Assembly: GCA_964020085.1 (NCBI GenBank)
Contig: OZ026603.1
Location: forward strand, 29,097,952-29,161,951
DNA: 64,000 bases
Direction: 5' to 3'
DNA from: Micromussa lordhowensis
Lineage: Eukaryota; Cnidaria; Anthozoa; Scleractinia; Lobophylliidae
Shown: in pieces, positions 25,778 to 38,023 of the stretch
How positions within the stretch are numbered: position 1 is the first letter of the stretch
Layout of the letters: each line of letters begins with the position of its first letter
Position numbers and translations under genes: made by a program
Notes under the pieces: model-generated
Databases searched by the model: none
What the model was told of the DNA's origin: nothing
What the model saw: the letters and a program-made list of their open reading frames with translations, nothing else

Positions 25778-26448
25778 CTTTTCAAATAACGTTTTTCACC
25801 GTCTTACATGTAAGAATTAAAAACTATTTACTGGTATGGATACTGCGATATTTTGTTGTTCTCACACAATTCAAGATGGAAGTTTGAAAGCACTAACTAG
25901 CAAGATGGAACAAGATACAAAAGCGATTTCACAACTAAAACGAAAATGGCGTATTTTTCATATATGAAAATTGATCCGGGCGCGCAAAGGATCTCGGTTG
26001 AAAATGGGCCTTTAAAGTCTTCTTGGAAATTGAATTATCCAATAATGCTTTTATATCAACCTCCGAAATGTGGCTAAGAAATGAGTGAATGGTGGACAAT
26101 CTCCAGCCATTGCACACTAATGGTTAACACTTAGTGATAGCTCAACCAATCGGATTTCAGCTCTTACATTTATTTCGTATACTACTAACATTTTATTAGT
26201 TATTACTAATAATTTAATTATATTTTGGCTATTGAAATTGTAATAAATAAATTAAAATTGTAATAAATAAAATTAAAATTGTAATAAATAAATATTATAA
26301 AATGCTTGTTAAAATTTGAAAATCAAAAGTGTTGTTTTTTTGTACTTGTTAAGACTGCCAGGTGTTGGATTCAAACTTCAATGTTTCTCATCAAAATATA
26401 ACCTTGACATGCAAATAAACACTCAGTGGTAACACTTTAGATCTTGCA
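25778..26448. other. Promoter region of the six-exon gene and AT-rich spacer
   Basis: No gene seen. Near 25975-26005 there is the block shared, inverted, with 635-665. About 26215-26300 has three copies of a 17-19-bp AT-rich unit (attgtaataaataaa). Confidence 0.45.
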
Positions 26449-29400
26449 CTAGTTACAAGATTCTATTTCCCACAAGTTATCAAATTCAAGATTCTTTTCT
26501 TCCCTTCCATTTCTTTCCTTTGCATCCTGTTTCTTTGTCTCCACCAACTCTTGAATTCTTTTCTTAGCATCACCATATTCCTCTTTGCTAAAGTGGTGTT
26601 TTAGCATTGGTGCTCCACCAAAATATAAGGAGTCTGCAAACCGAGCTAGCTTCAGGAGTGTCCATGTAAAACCATCCGTAGCATGACCAGCAAGTGCAAT
26701 CATCTGTATTTCATTGACAAGTGCATCTTGCGGTCCTACAAAACAGTCCAACAATAATTACTGCCATGTTGTGCTCAAATGATTACCACACACAGCTTAG
26801 GCTTGAAAACTTAGAATTAACTCAGTCATCGTGTGGGAGGCACAGTGGCCTCATAATTAGTGCGCTTGTCTCTGAATCAAGCGGTCCGGGTTTGAACCCA
26901 GCCCAGGACATTGTGTTGCATTCTTGGGTGAGACACTTTACTCTCACAGTGCCTCTCTCCACCCAGATGTATAAATGGATACCAGCGAACTGATGGGCTT
27001 CTTGGCTCGTATACAGACTTTACTTTTCACCTGAAGAGAACTCAAAATCATCAATGACAGCATGCCACAGCCATGATTTTTAGGCCAGGCTAGTGGATTT
27101 AGTTCTTTGATTGGAAAATGGCTTGTGCAAGTGAATTCTTCTTCTTTTTTTTTTTTTGGGGGGGGGGGGGGAAATTGAGGAAAGTTCAAATTAAAGAATG
27201 AAATTACTGTCAGTATAGGCTTGATTTCAGCTGCTCTCTCTCGAGTCCTGTCTACATTCCCCCCAGAGAAGAGACGGCTGGACGCACGAGCGGCAAAGCA
27301 TGTCTATGACATAACTTTGAATTCATGCGGTGCTTCTGGTCAACAGAAATGCCATCTGATGGCAATCATACACAGGCCCACATGACATATCCTGCGACAC
27401 TTATGACTTGAAACATTTGTACATGTGCCGTTTTTTTCCAACCTCTTTTGTTTCACGTTGTCAGGGAAAGGCATTTTATGCCATGTTCTATAGAAGAGTT
27501 TCAACAAGAGCAGAGTCATTTGACTGTGGTTTAGCAAATGTCATGTTAAAGGTCACACATGTTGTGTTTGCATGGTTTCCACTGTTAAGTTGACACCATG
27601 TACATGTATATGTTTTGCTAATTCGGTTTGCTTTGGTCAATCTAAAAATTTAAATTTTTCTGGCTTCCCCAGAGACTGGTGTCACTTTTCCTTCAAGAAT
27701 ACTATACTAACAAAGATACCAATGATGTCACCTACTGTTATTAATATGCCAACCAGAAAACTATTGGCTGGTGAAACAAATAATTCTTTTGTTTAATGTT
27801 TTGAACATTTAAATAACAATGTTTGTAAACAAATATCTTCCTTATACATCAATTTCACTCAGTGTTGTGTCTCTTAAGCTCAATGTTTAGGTCCTGGGTT
27901 AGGTTTCGTCCTTTCTTTGTTGACTTTGTTCGTTATCTGACGTTCTGGCACCACATGATTCAAATATAGATTCTAATGCACAAGTCTGTTGACTGTTTTT
28001 TGTGTTGTATATGCGGCTATAGTTAAATAGATCAGGCAAGATCTCATCAGTTGATGATATTTGGTTAAATGTCCCGCTAACAAGATTGCACTTTATATAG
28101 CACAACTTCTTTGCTACTGCAAGAAAGATTATTTACACAGCCTGCTCGGTTCAGGGAGACTGATTTTCTATTGGTTGAAATTGACAATACCAAGCCTGCA
28201 TGTCCAGCCATGAGATCGGCGGAGGGGCACGGGCTCCCTTCCTGAACAGCGGCTGGTGATTGAGCCTATTGTTAGTATTACTTTAATTTTTAATTAACCT
28301 TGATAGAAAGAAATGTTGTGGGGGATAGCAAGAATAGCTTGTGGGCAAGCACATCAAAGTTACATGTACAGCTTGCCTGAAGGACAAGATCAAAAACTGT
28401 TTTGTTTTGGTTTTTGCACCCTGTTTTGAAATTTTTTTTACCGTGAGCAATTATGGGAAACAACTTTTAATTTTCAAAACAACAGGAGCATGTAAACTTG
28501 AATTTGAATGGGAAACAAATTTTAATTTTCAAAAGAACAGGAGCATGTAAACTTGAATTTGAATGAGATACAATCTACCTGTATCTGAAAATGTACACAG
28601 TTTACATCTTTATGATTGATAAATAAAAAATAAAAATAAAAAGTCATGCAACGTTTTGACTTCTTCAAGGTCATTTCCAAGTGCGAGTAAAAAATACAAA
28701 ATTATAATAAATATATATTTTAACTTACAGCAAAAAATAGTTTAAAATGTCACACACAACAGAATGCACAGTGAAAATAGTTCAAAATGTCATGAACAGC
28801 AGAATGCAGTACTATCGTTTGTGGCATTTTTGACAACTTTTCACTGTTAAAAACATACTGTATTTATCCTAATTTTTCATACCAAAAAACCAGTAAATGA
28901 AGTACACATAAGGATTGTTCCTCTTCTTACAGCTCTGCCTCAGACAGAGGGGAGACTTTTGAAAATACGGACAACATTGGCTTTAAACACCAGTACATGC
29001 AGGAGTGGGGCATGAAACGAGACCAAGAATCCCACTGACAGTAACTGCTCTTACCATAGCACTTGATAGATTCAGATTATTGACAAACGTTACCTGAATT
29101 TAGAGTAGGGTACTTCAAACAAGTTCCCATTAGCTTAGGCGTTTTTGCCAATAATCCAAGGTTTACAAGGCTGTCAAATGCAGCTGAAACACAGGAGGGC
29201 TTGTGGTAATTTGATCCTTTTAAAATCCATTCCTCAACACTTCTGGGTTTGTCAGGATGTTTACGGGTATGTTCCACCATCTGATTAAACATACAGTTAT
29301 CAAGGAACGAGTCTGTTGGTGTGAAATCGATGATCTGTTGGAAGAAAGAAATACCGGTACATTTACATACCGGTATAATGAATGTATTCAACCCTTATTA

Positions 29401-32400
29401 AAAAAATAAATTTGTTTTTTATGACTGAGAAAATTACTTCACTGAGATTGGCTGAAAGCAGGCAAAATTATCGCTAAATTTTAATTTGCACTGCAGTGAA
29501 AAGTAAAGCATGCATGTTCAAAATTTTCTCAGTCACATAATAAATGAGCAATTGTATGAAAGCTCGAGCAAGTAAGGATTTACACTACTCTTGGTATTGA
29601 AAAAGTGACAGTGACAGTCAAGTGGGATAGAATAAATAAATAAAAATAAATGATGTCATTTTAAGTGTCAAGTGTTTAGCCCTTTTTACAGTTCCCAGCG
29701 CCATATTGGATTAGCAACCGCGCAAGCACGATAGCGAGGCTGCCGGTGACCCGTGATCCGAGTCAAAGAGCAGTTTCAGAGAGCAGACGGGTTATTTACA
29801 ACTTTCTCGAGGCTTTGTAGCAAAATTATTGCATTTCTTTTGGTAATGGATAAAAATTCGGCCACCAGAGGTTCTCCTAACACTATACCGAAAAGAAGAG
29901 GAAAGTACTGTGCGGCGTTTGGCTGTAATAACAGCTATTACGGTGTAGACGGCCATCGTACAAGCTATCGTTTCTTCACCTTTCCTAAGAATGTTCAGCA
30001 AAGGAATCGTTGGTGCAATTTGATCAAAAGGCAACATGGAAAGGACGGATTCTTAGTAAAAAGCTCAACTGTTGTTTGCTCGGAACATTTTAATCAAGAG
30101 GACATTGTTAAACTTTCTGGCCGTTGGGAATTAAAGAAAGGTAAGTTTTTGTTTACATACAGTAGTTAATTGTTCTTGAGTTCTTAGCAAGCACGCTGTC
30201 GCTATATGACTGGTGGCCTTCTTTGTAACCATAGTCATAAATCTAATTCGCCTAATGTGCTGTATAAATGACAGTATATTTTATTTTCAGAGTTAATAAA
30301 ATCTGTCACTGTAAAGTATGAGTGAAAATAGCAGTATTAAGACAAATCAATTTTTTTACTCATGTAAGGTGCTGAACCATCTCAGTTTAGTTGGACTGGA
30401 GAAAAACTGAATAGGAAGCCCCCAGCAAAAAGGATCTTCCATGAAACAGTAGATGAATTAGTACAAGAGTTGCTTGTTACTGAAACAACAGATGAATCAA
30501 CTTCATCAAATTTATTGTTAAATACAGCTTTAGCATGTGATGATTTCAATGATACTTCATTTGAAACTCCTCAAACTGAAGCTGACCCAATCCTTGAGCT
30601 ACAAGCCAAAATTGCTGCCTTGGAAACCAAACTAGCCAACTGCCAGCTAAAACTTAGGGAAGCAGAGGAAGAAAACACAATCCTTGTCGGATGGCAATTT
30701 TCGCTCGACAAGATCAAACATGATAGTTCTGCCATCTTGTTTTACACTGGTTTCCCAAGCTATGAAGCATTAATCAGCTTCTTTAATTATATCAAACAAA
30801 AGATTCCCAAAATGCAATACTGGAAAGGGGAAAAGTCACTGAAGGAAAGCCAGCCTTATCAAACAGATGATAACAAAAACAAACCTGGGCCTTCAAGGAA
30901 ACTGCCTGCACTGGAGGAGTTTTTGCTTGTTCTTATGAGACTGAAGGCTGGCCTGTTTGTTCAGGACCTTGCCGATAGATTTGGCATTAGCATTACCTCT
31001 GTGTCTCGAATCTGCATAACATGGATTAATTTTCTTTATTATGAGCTCAAAGACTTATTTCCATTCCCCTCGCAAGAGCTTGTGCGAAAGAATATGCCAA
31101 AGGAATTTGCCCAGTATCCAACAACAAGGATAATTTTAGACTGTACCGAGTTCTTTATTCAGCGACCCTCAGCTATGTTGGCACAATCAGAAACATGGTC
31201 AGACTATAAACACCACAACACATGGAAATTGCTTGTCGGCGTCACTCCAAATGGTCAAGTGACTTACTTATCTCAACTCTGGGGTGGTCGTGTATCTGAC
31301 AAGCAGATTACAAGAGAAAGTGGCGTGTTGGAATTGTTGGAAGCTGGTGATAATGTGATGGTGGACCGAGGTTTTGACATTGCTGGCATAGTGCCTGATG
31401 GGGTGGCAGTCAATATGCCACCATTTTTGGCTGGACGGGAGCAAATGACAGCAGCAGAAACAGAAGAAACAATGAGCATCGCTTCTGTTCGGATTCATGT
31501 TGAGCGGGCTATTGGAAGAATAAAAACGTACCATATCCTAGATGGAACCCTGCCAAATACTCTGAGCCCATATGCTACACAAATAGCAACTGTATGTGGA
31601 TTATTGACAAACTTTTTGCCTCCTTTATTGCCACCAGCTGAACCTTAGTAATGGTTTCTGTTAGAACTGGCCAAGAGCTTTATTGTCATCATTGATAAAT
31701 TACTATCAAATATTATGGGGAAAGAATGACATTTTTGACTTGATTTTGTAATGAACATGATACAAAACTTCTTGGACAAAAATATCTGCATAAATAAAAT
31801 GGCCTCTCAGTCCATTTAAAATTTACTTTGCACAAGCCACTTATTATGGGGAAAGAATGACATTTTTTGACTTGATTTTGTAATGAACATAATACAAAAC
31901 TTCTTGGACAAAAATATCTACATAAATAAAATGGCCTCTCAGTTCCGTTTAAAATTTATTTTGCATAAGCCACTTATTAGTCTATTGTGCAGTTCCAGAA
32001 AATATCCATACTTCCCCCAGAAGGGATTGGAATTTCCTGGGGGGTGGGGCATTCTGTAAGGCCAAAACATTTTAAGTGATGTATGAAGCTTATTTGGAAT
32101 TTTCAGAGGGGTTGGGGGGGGGGGGGGGGTTAGAAATAATCGCTTTTGTGGGGGAAGTATGGATATTTTCTGGAATTACACATTGTTTGCGTTAAATGAG
32201 GTCTATTTGTTGTATTTGCTTAGAGTTTTGATGAGCATATGGGATAGTCTGAGCCCTTTATGATTGGCCAGTGTGATTACATTGATTTTGAAAACTGCAT
32301 TAAATTTGACTTGTCATCCCGAGCCCTACAGCGACTGAAATATTAATAATTCTCCATGAATGCAGACAAGAACAAGTGGTAGAGTTTGTTCTGCATGTAC

Positions 32401-34247
32401 AGTACATGTAACAGCAAAATAAGGTCTCAAAAGGGTAACTCTTTCAGAATTTCAAATATGGGCTCAAGTATAATAAGCAAAGTCTGTAGTGTAAGTGTCA
32501 CTGAGCTCTTTTAAATGTTAATTTCAGGCCTTTTGCTGTGCATGCATATTGACCATATGGTGCCCATCTACCATGAAGGTATAAAAGCTTGCCTCTCTGA
32601 ACTCTCTTTGTAACCATTTCAGGGAAAAGAGCCCTTTTGAAAAAATATTCAAGCTTTGGAAGAAGCTCTTGGTTCCAATGGCGTCTTTCAAAGAAGGTGT
32701 TTTCTTTGAATAAAGGCATTTCATCTCCAAAATAGACAACGAAAACAATCCCTTTTAAGGCTAGACTTGAACTAACAAATAGTTGGCCCTGCGTTTGAAT
32801 GTAATAGTCATGTGTTCGTTTTAGCCTGATTGTACCATCGCTAAGTTTTTCCAAAAAAAGTTTTTGGCTTTGCGTAGGACATCACAAGTAGGTGAGAACT
32901 CGACAACAACTTTGAAGGGTGCTCTCTTCATTGAAGGCAGAACATTCGCTTTTACGTAAGTTTTGTCCTCGAAACGTTTGCTTTCTAGCTTTTTGACATT
33001 TCCTTCGAAAAAAACAAACTGGTACGATTTCAGTTTTTTTGTAGTGAGTACCTTTAAGAACGATGTGTTGATATTTGCGCGTAGATACCACCAGATAGTC
33101 ATAAAGTTGAATAAAGTTCATCTCCGGTAAATGCCGAAGATCGCTTGACTTCCAAGAGCAGAAATGCGCCTCACAGTCGCTTCATACTAAAAACTGCTGT
33201 CGTTCTGTTCCTCTGCTGGAAGTGCTGGTTCGTTCTCCCCGTTGTTGGCCGATGGAATGACGTCTCGCATCAGCAACGCGAAGGCTTTTAAAACTAAATC
33301 TGCATTTGTTCCCCCGGCCGATTCTACGTGAGACTTTAAAATTTCTCGAAGATCTTTGGCTGTAAGCTTTTGTATATCATCTAGCGACGATATGTTTTTA
33401 TCTCTGAACTTCGGAACCATTCTGTGGTAAGAAAATAAAATGGAAAGTCGACTCACACGTAAAATATCACTGAATCGTCTGTTTGAAGCTTACGCGAGCT
33501 TACGCTGCTTACGCTGGGTCACCGGCAGCCTCGCAATCGTGTTTGCGCGGTTGCTAATCCAATATGGCGCCGGGAACTGTAAAAAGGGCTAAAAAAGAAA
33601 CACTGTAAATAACTAAAAAAAAAATATTTCAAATATAACATAAGCTATTAAGAATCCGAACTGATGGAACGGGGGTGGACCAGTTACGTTGGTTATTTAC
33701 AGAACACAGTTGAGGAGTTGAACTCGCAGCAACCGTCAGAACAGATCCAGATAGCGGAGGATTTGAACCAGGAACCTGAGGGATAGGTAATCTACTGTCC
33801 CAAGAACGAATCGAAACAAACCCACTCAACCTTCACTTGTGCCAGTTTTCAAAAATCCCTTGTGGAATAATATCTATTTCCAGTAGGTACCAAGCTGATG
33901 TACAAAACTGAAATTATAAGATGTAGAACTAGCTAAACTTTTCTCACCTCGAGTACCGTTGTCTTGTATTTAATACCCAGGCATGATCTCCGTACTTCTG
34001 CAATATTAAACTTGCCAAGGACGAACAAGTCAATAATCACAGCGGCTGTAACATTACCGTATAATGGCGCGCTAGACTTTCTCCCTGGGACCTCTCCAGA
34101 AGTTTGGTTGTGCCACAAAAGACACAAGGCTTGAGAAATCTTGAGATTTCTCTCCTTGAAACACTCTGTCACGAATCGATCTGACTGCAAAATTTCTTGT
34201 AGATTGCGTGCTATTTTCGGGGAATAATCAGCATCTCCGTCAGCCAT
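26449..34247 (-). CDS. GPP34/GOLPH3-like protein (275 aa), three exons
   Basis: Exons in transcript order: 34247-33948, 29334-29094 and 26735-26449, with GT-AG introns and consistent phases (0, then 1); 828 nt open. Similarity to the Golgi phosphoprotein 3 (GPP34) family is in layout and words: ISQALCLLWHN near the start, VIIDLFVLGKFNI, LDNCMFNQMVEH, LVNLGLLAKTP, and a C-terminal helical part NEIQMIALAGHATDGFTWTL ending in DNLWEI. GOLPH3 binds PtdIns4P at the trans-Golgi and retains glycosylation enzymes; whether this divergent protein does so is unknown. The first intron (about 4.6 kb) holds a complete THAP-transposase element at 29679-33589, and the second intron a SINE. The N-terminal 30 residues are not family-like. 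Confidence 0.78.
26824..27012 (+). mobile_element. tRNA-headed SINE, plus orientation
   Basis: The head contains tRNA-type promoter words: an A-box-like region at gcacagtggcctc and a B-box GGTTTGAACCC near 26889. The body (gtgagacactttactctcac, then cctctctccacccag, then a short cagcgaactgatggg) matches, inverted, the two copies at 43201-43457 and 45751-46013. It lies in an intron of the GPP34-like gene. Confidence 0.7.
28449..28566. repeat. Tandem duplication of a ~60-bp unit
   Basis: Two near-identical copies of a unit containing ttttaattttcaaaa, acaggagcatgtaaac and ttgaatttgaatg. Intronic. Confidence 0.7.
29679..29752 (+). repeat. Left terminal inverted repeat of the THAP transposon
   Basis: 74 bp, 71 of 74 identical to the inverted right end. 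Contains ccatattggattagcaacc. Confidence 0.9.
29846..31648 (+). CDS. THAP-domain DDE transposase, two exons (524 aa)
   Basis: Exons 29846-30140 and 30369-31648, GT-AG, phase 1, open throughout. Residues about 17-98 are a THAP zinc finger (C2CH): CAAFGCN near the start, Trp in NRWC, CSEHF, and a terminal basic part. A coiled coil at about 165-200 (LELQAKIAALETKLANC) may mediate dimerisation. A helix-turn-helix of DDE enzymes (FVQDLADRFGISITSVSRI) precedes the DDE_Tnp_4-type core: Asp in ILDCTEF, Asp in MVDRGFD and Glu in HVERAIGR. Complete by these criteria, so the element could still be mobile. An upstream in-frame GTG reading from 29753 is rejected since eukaryotic starts use ATG. Confidence 0.9.
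31711..31974. repeat. Two tandem ~131-bp units inside the THAP transposon
   Basis: Units start at tattatggggaaagaatg (31711 and 31842) and share nearly all positions through to gccacttatta. They lie after the transposase stop. Confidence 0.85.
31987..32178. repeat. Small nested inverted-repeat element
   Basis: ccagaaaatatccatacttc near 31995 is repeated inverted at about 32155-32174 (gaagtatggatattttctgg). The middle includes G runs. A MITE of about 190 bp nested in the THAP transposon. Confidence 0.75.
32498..33456 (-). pseudogene. Broken SAP/YqaJ-type nuclease gene of the THAP transposon
   Basis: Three pieces in transcript order. 33456-33187: a SAP-like helical word (LTAKDLREILKSHVESAG). 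33102-32821: the segment leading to a SWIM-type zinc motif (KTYVKANVLPSMKRAPFKVV), which stops after CDVLR without the expected Cys/His pair. 32854-32498: the C-terminal half of a YqaJ-type nuclease (RLKRTHDYYIQTQGQLFVSS, then LPKLEYFF). The rest of the zinc motif and the first catalytic part of the nuclease are missing near 32855-32880, so an internal deletion is likely. YqaJ domains are lambda-exonuclease-like; their role in such transposons is unproven. Confidence 0.65.
33516..33589 (-). repeat. Right terminal inverted repeat of the THAP transposon
   Basis: Inverted partner of 29679-29752. Just inside it is a short repeat of gcttacgc (about 33488-33515). Confidence 0.9.
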
Positions 34248-34426
34248 TCGAAGAAGCTTGAACGCGATGATTCGCTATCGAATTCGAAGAAGGTAGCTCC
34301 GGGTTTCGCTTGATCCGGCGTTATATGCATTTGTTGCTGACCATAATTACGTCATTCGTAGTTATACAAGTCTAATATTGGGTGGTCAACTGGATCAACC
34401 ATGACAACAAAGGAGCTATTTCTGTA

Positions 34427-34852
34427 ACATGCCGTTAGGGACAGCGCGTCTCCCAGACACTTAGAATTATTTTCGAACAAAGAAAAGACTGAAAAACATA
34501 ATGTAACAAAGTTAAGGTAGGTGGATTCGAACCCGGGTCATGACCCTGACGAGCATGTTCGATAACCACTAGACCACCAGCGCACTGGTTGCCAATTCAC
34601 TAATTTTTTGAGTATATATAGTGTCACCATTACATACCTGACAGCTAACCGTAAACAACCAGAGTGAAGTAAACAGGCTAACCAGAGTGAAGCAAACAGG
34701 CTAACCGAAGTGAAGTAAACAGTCTAACCGGAGTGAAGTAAACAGGCTAACCTGAGTGAAGTAAACAGGCTAACCTGAGTGAGGTAAACAGTACTTTTGG
34801 AGCTAGTTCCCAGTACCTTTGGAGCTTGGGAGACGCGCTGTCCCTAATGGCT
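34427..34852. mobile_element. Inverted-repeat element carrying a tRNA-like block and tandem repeats
   Basis: Ends gccgttagggacagcgcgtc (34431) and, inverted, gacgcgctgtccctaatggc (34832-34851). Flanked by direct copies of ctatttctgtaa (about 34415-34426 and 34853-34864), a possible 12-bp target duplication. Inside, on minus, 34515-34590 is tRNA-like: TGGTCTAGTGG as A box and GGTTCGAATCC as B box. Then six or so copies of a 23-bp unit (ctaacc.gagtgaagtaaaca, about 34646-34790). Confidence 0.65.
34512..34590 (-). other. tRNA-like sequence (not a functional tRNA)
   Basis: The A and B boxes are well formed and the first half resembles tRNA-Glu (CTGGTGGTCTAGTGGTTA). The T stem and acceptor stem do not pair properly, so I do not call a tRNA gene. 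It probably supplies pol III promoter elements to the host repeat. Confidence 0.55.
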
Positions 34853-36834
34853 TCTATTTCTGTAAATTTGCACATTTGGCCGCCATATTTGATTGCGTAT
34901 TATAGAACCCAGGCCTCTGGCTGCTATCTTAAGCTGATGACGTTGTGGACTTCTGACGTCACTTGTTCATCCGATCTAAATTTAAATTTCGACTGGTTAC
35001 AAAACCAAATATAGTCCTAACACAAACGCATGCAGACGTGCTAAATGTTCTTAATTATGCGTAACTAAAAATATCCCTTCTTAAATTTCTCAGTTTCCCA
35101 CAAACATCAGAACTATCGAAAAATTGGTCACGGAAAGTCTCATTTTAGAAGCCCTGCTAGTTGATTGTTATATTTTTCCTTTCAAACTTTGAAACGCTTC
35201 TCAGCCAGAACTCTCAAGTAATGCAGAGTGCGGCGCGGCTGCCCCAGTTAGAGTTTGTGATCAGATGTGTCGAAATATTAAAGTACTGTGGGGTTCTGTA
35301 ACTAGCTAGGAGAACTAATCTACAAGTGGTCACTTTTCTGGGTAATCTGAAGGAGGGACAACTGCAAACTAAGAGATTATCTCAGTTGATGAAACTCCAT
35401 GTTAGTCCAGCTTAGGTCTACCGACGGTTACTAGAAATTTATGGCGTTCACAAAGGAGAATTGATCCTTTGAGCTTGAGAGTTAAAAGGAAAACGGTCAG
35501 TTGAAAATCATGAATGTGTCAGTTGTCGAAGGCATGAAAGTGGTAACAAATGAAGGCGTTTTTTCTTCTCAGAATCAGCTTCTTATAACACTTAATTGAA
35601 TGTATTGGTGTCACTCTTGACAGCTTGTTTCCGTAATATATTATAAAGAGGACGTATTGAGGAACTTTGGGTTCTTGAACAAAGGAAAAACCCACCTTAA
35701 TGCCTTAAAAATCAAGGGTAGTCAATTTCCTGACATGAGTTTAAAAGGAAACTTCTATTCCGGAGCTTTCTACGGAATAGAAACTAGCTAAGACAATATT
35801 TTGTTGAAAGAACCTAACAAATTCAGCTTAAAGAAATTAAAATGACAAGTAGTTTTATTTTTTAAACTGGAGAAGTATGACTGAGCCATAAAAAATTGCA
35901 ATGCCCGTGTGATTCGGCGAGTATAACGAACGTCTAACTGCATAATGTAAATATAATTAGCTATAGTTTGTTTCTCTTCAAACCGGGGTGGGATGGCTTT
36001 CAATTTCCTGTGTTGAAACAAAATGAGGCAGGAAAACGGAAGAGTTTTTCAATGTTTTAATGAAATTAATGAAAAAAACCCACTTCAAGTATATCATACA
36101 AGATGTCGTTTGAGTGACAAGCGCTGACAAGGGCCGGAAAAAACTTTGAAGATTCTAAGGTTAAAATATGTTCTTTTTTGCCCAAAAGATTCCCTATGAT
36201 GTTGAGCAAAGTGTGTTGTCACAATTACAGGAAGAGACCGATTCAAGTTTCTTTTCATTGGTAATTGTTTTCTTTCAATTGTGAAAGGGTTTCTTTTAGT
36301 TTCAGGAACAATTTTCAATTAGCACTAATTGCCCTGTCTGTCATATTATGTACTGAGTATGACCACAAGTAGCCTTGTTCCTTGCAATACTGTATTACAC
36401 CGCTGGGGGATTTTATTGTCGGCATGTTACTGGAAACGTTATTTCCCTTTCGTGGAAATGTACTCTTTCGTCGATATAATTTCCGCGATTATCAGCTGCA
36501 AATTAATACATTCACACTGAGAAAACAAAAGAGGCCCACTTATACGACGACTTGGAAGATTGATAGCTTTTTGAATTATGAAACACCTATTCTAAATCAA
36601 GATGGTTGTTATTACAGCTCGCTTCCTCCCGGCAGAAGTACAGACAGTAATTTTCCATATTTTGAGAGCCTCAAAGTTCTCTTTATGGCCACCAGATGAC
36701 CCAGGCCACCCAGATTTCAGTGAATCTTACTTGGTGGGTCGACTATTGACGGGCGTCTATTGTACAATCAAACATATCTCGTTGCTAGATTGATTCAGTT
36801 AAGTAATAAATGGGCTCATTAAGAAGAACAATGG

Positions 36835-36842
36835 TATAAAAA
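36835..36842 (+). promoter_or_regulatory. TATA box of the BRICHOS gene
   Basis: TATAAAAA, 102 bp before the ATG. A start site about 30 bp downstream would give a leader of about 75 nt. Confidence 0.6.
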
Positions 36843-36943
36843 CCTGACTAATTTTCAAATCATCGCATAAGACAAGAGTAGTCGGGTTGACAGTCCGTGT
36901 GTGGTGCGCTGAAAAGTTGAATGTGTGGCACGTTTCGTGAAAA

Positions 36944-37465
36944 ATGGACAAGAAACCTCTTATTGTGGCCATCATTGTCCTGTACAGTTTAGCACCAGCT
37001 TTACAAGTGAGTAGAACGGTTTACAGTTTAGTTGAGTTTTTCTTGAAATTTCCCAAGGGGAATTTAGATTTTTGAGTCAAAGAGTGATCGCAGAAGACTT
37101 TGAAATCTACCTGAGTCGGACTACAACGTTTTTTCGGCAGAATAAATGCAAATAGCTGCCCTAGAAATTTAAGTTCTTTCCGGGTGAATCAGCTTCGTAA
37201 TCAGGTTTACTTTATACTACATAGAAATGAAAGAGCTAAACATATGATAACAACAACAAAAAAAGATATTTGACGAACAACAGAATCTGCAAAATTAATG
37301 ATACGGTTCTTATAATGAGATTGAACCGGTTAAACTTGTGTCAGTTGTTAGAGCATACAACTAAGTACTGGATGAAGCCTGGCTGCGAACGAAAGTTTAA
37401 AAGTTTTGATCTAAGACCTCTTATATGGTCCTGTTCTAAATATGTATGGGTTATTGACCAAGTGT

Positions 37466-37497
<32 letters not shown>

Positions 37498-37676
37498 CTT
37501 TTTTTGCGTGTTTATGGACCGAGACGGAGTCGAGGTCCATAAACACGCAAAAAAAGGACGAGGCCAATATCAAGCCATCTTGACCGAACAAGCTTTGTCA
37601 ATAAAGGATTTATTATAGGGCTTTTGGGGAAATTTTTCTTGCGGGACAAGGCGGGTAGTCCCGAGCGGGCAAGATG

Positions 37677-37707
<31 letters not shown>

Positions 37708-37781
37708 CAGCGCAGGATTTGATTCATCTTGTCCGCTCGCGGAGCTAGCCATATAATAAGTATGGGTTATTGACCAAGTGT

Positions 37782-37813
<32 letters not shown>

Positions 37814-37992
37814 CTTTTTTTGCGTGTTTATGGACCGAGACGGAGTCGAGGTCCATAAACACGCAAAAAAAGGACGAGGCCAATATCAAGCCATCTTGAC
37901 CGAACAAGCTTTGTCAATAAAGGATTTATTATAGGGCTTTTGGGGAAATTTTTCTTGCGGGACAAGGCGGGTAGTCCCGAGCGGGCAAGATG

Positions 37993-38023
<31 letters not shown>

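Larger units (their letters stand above)
29679..33589 (+). mobile_element. THAP-transposase DNA transposon (ISL2EU/IS4EU-like), 3.9 kb
   Basis: Terminal inverted repeats of 74 bp (29679-29752 and 33516-33589), with three mismatches, start GCCCTTTTTACAG. The flanking TA on both sides (29677-29678 and 33590-33591) is a plausible 2-bp target duplication. Two genes: a THAP-DDE transposase on plus and a broken SAP/YqaJ-type gene on minus. This two-gene layout fits the ISL2EU-type group as I remember it. It sits in intron 1 of the GPP34-like host gene, in opposite orientation. Confidence 0.85.
34248..36943. other. Intergenic region between the GPP34-like and BRICHOS genes
   Basis: Contains the repeat element at 34427-34852 (listed separately). 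From about 34870 to 36800 I see no credible gene. 36233-36333 is a repeat also found at about 42025-42125 (gattcaagtttc, then caattgtg, then tttcaggaacaattttc). Confidence 0.5.

Noticed and set aside
32524..32748. Second frame ORF over the YqaJ-like fragment
   Set aside because: The neighbouring frame has the family words; this one has none.
34512..34590. Functional tRNA gene
   Set aside because: A and B boxes are good but T and acceptor stems do not pair; it lies inside a repeat element.
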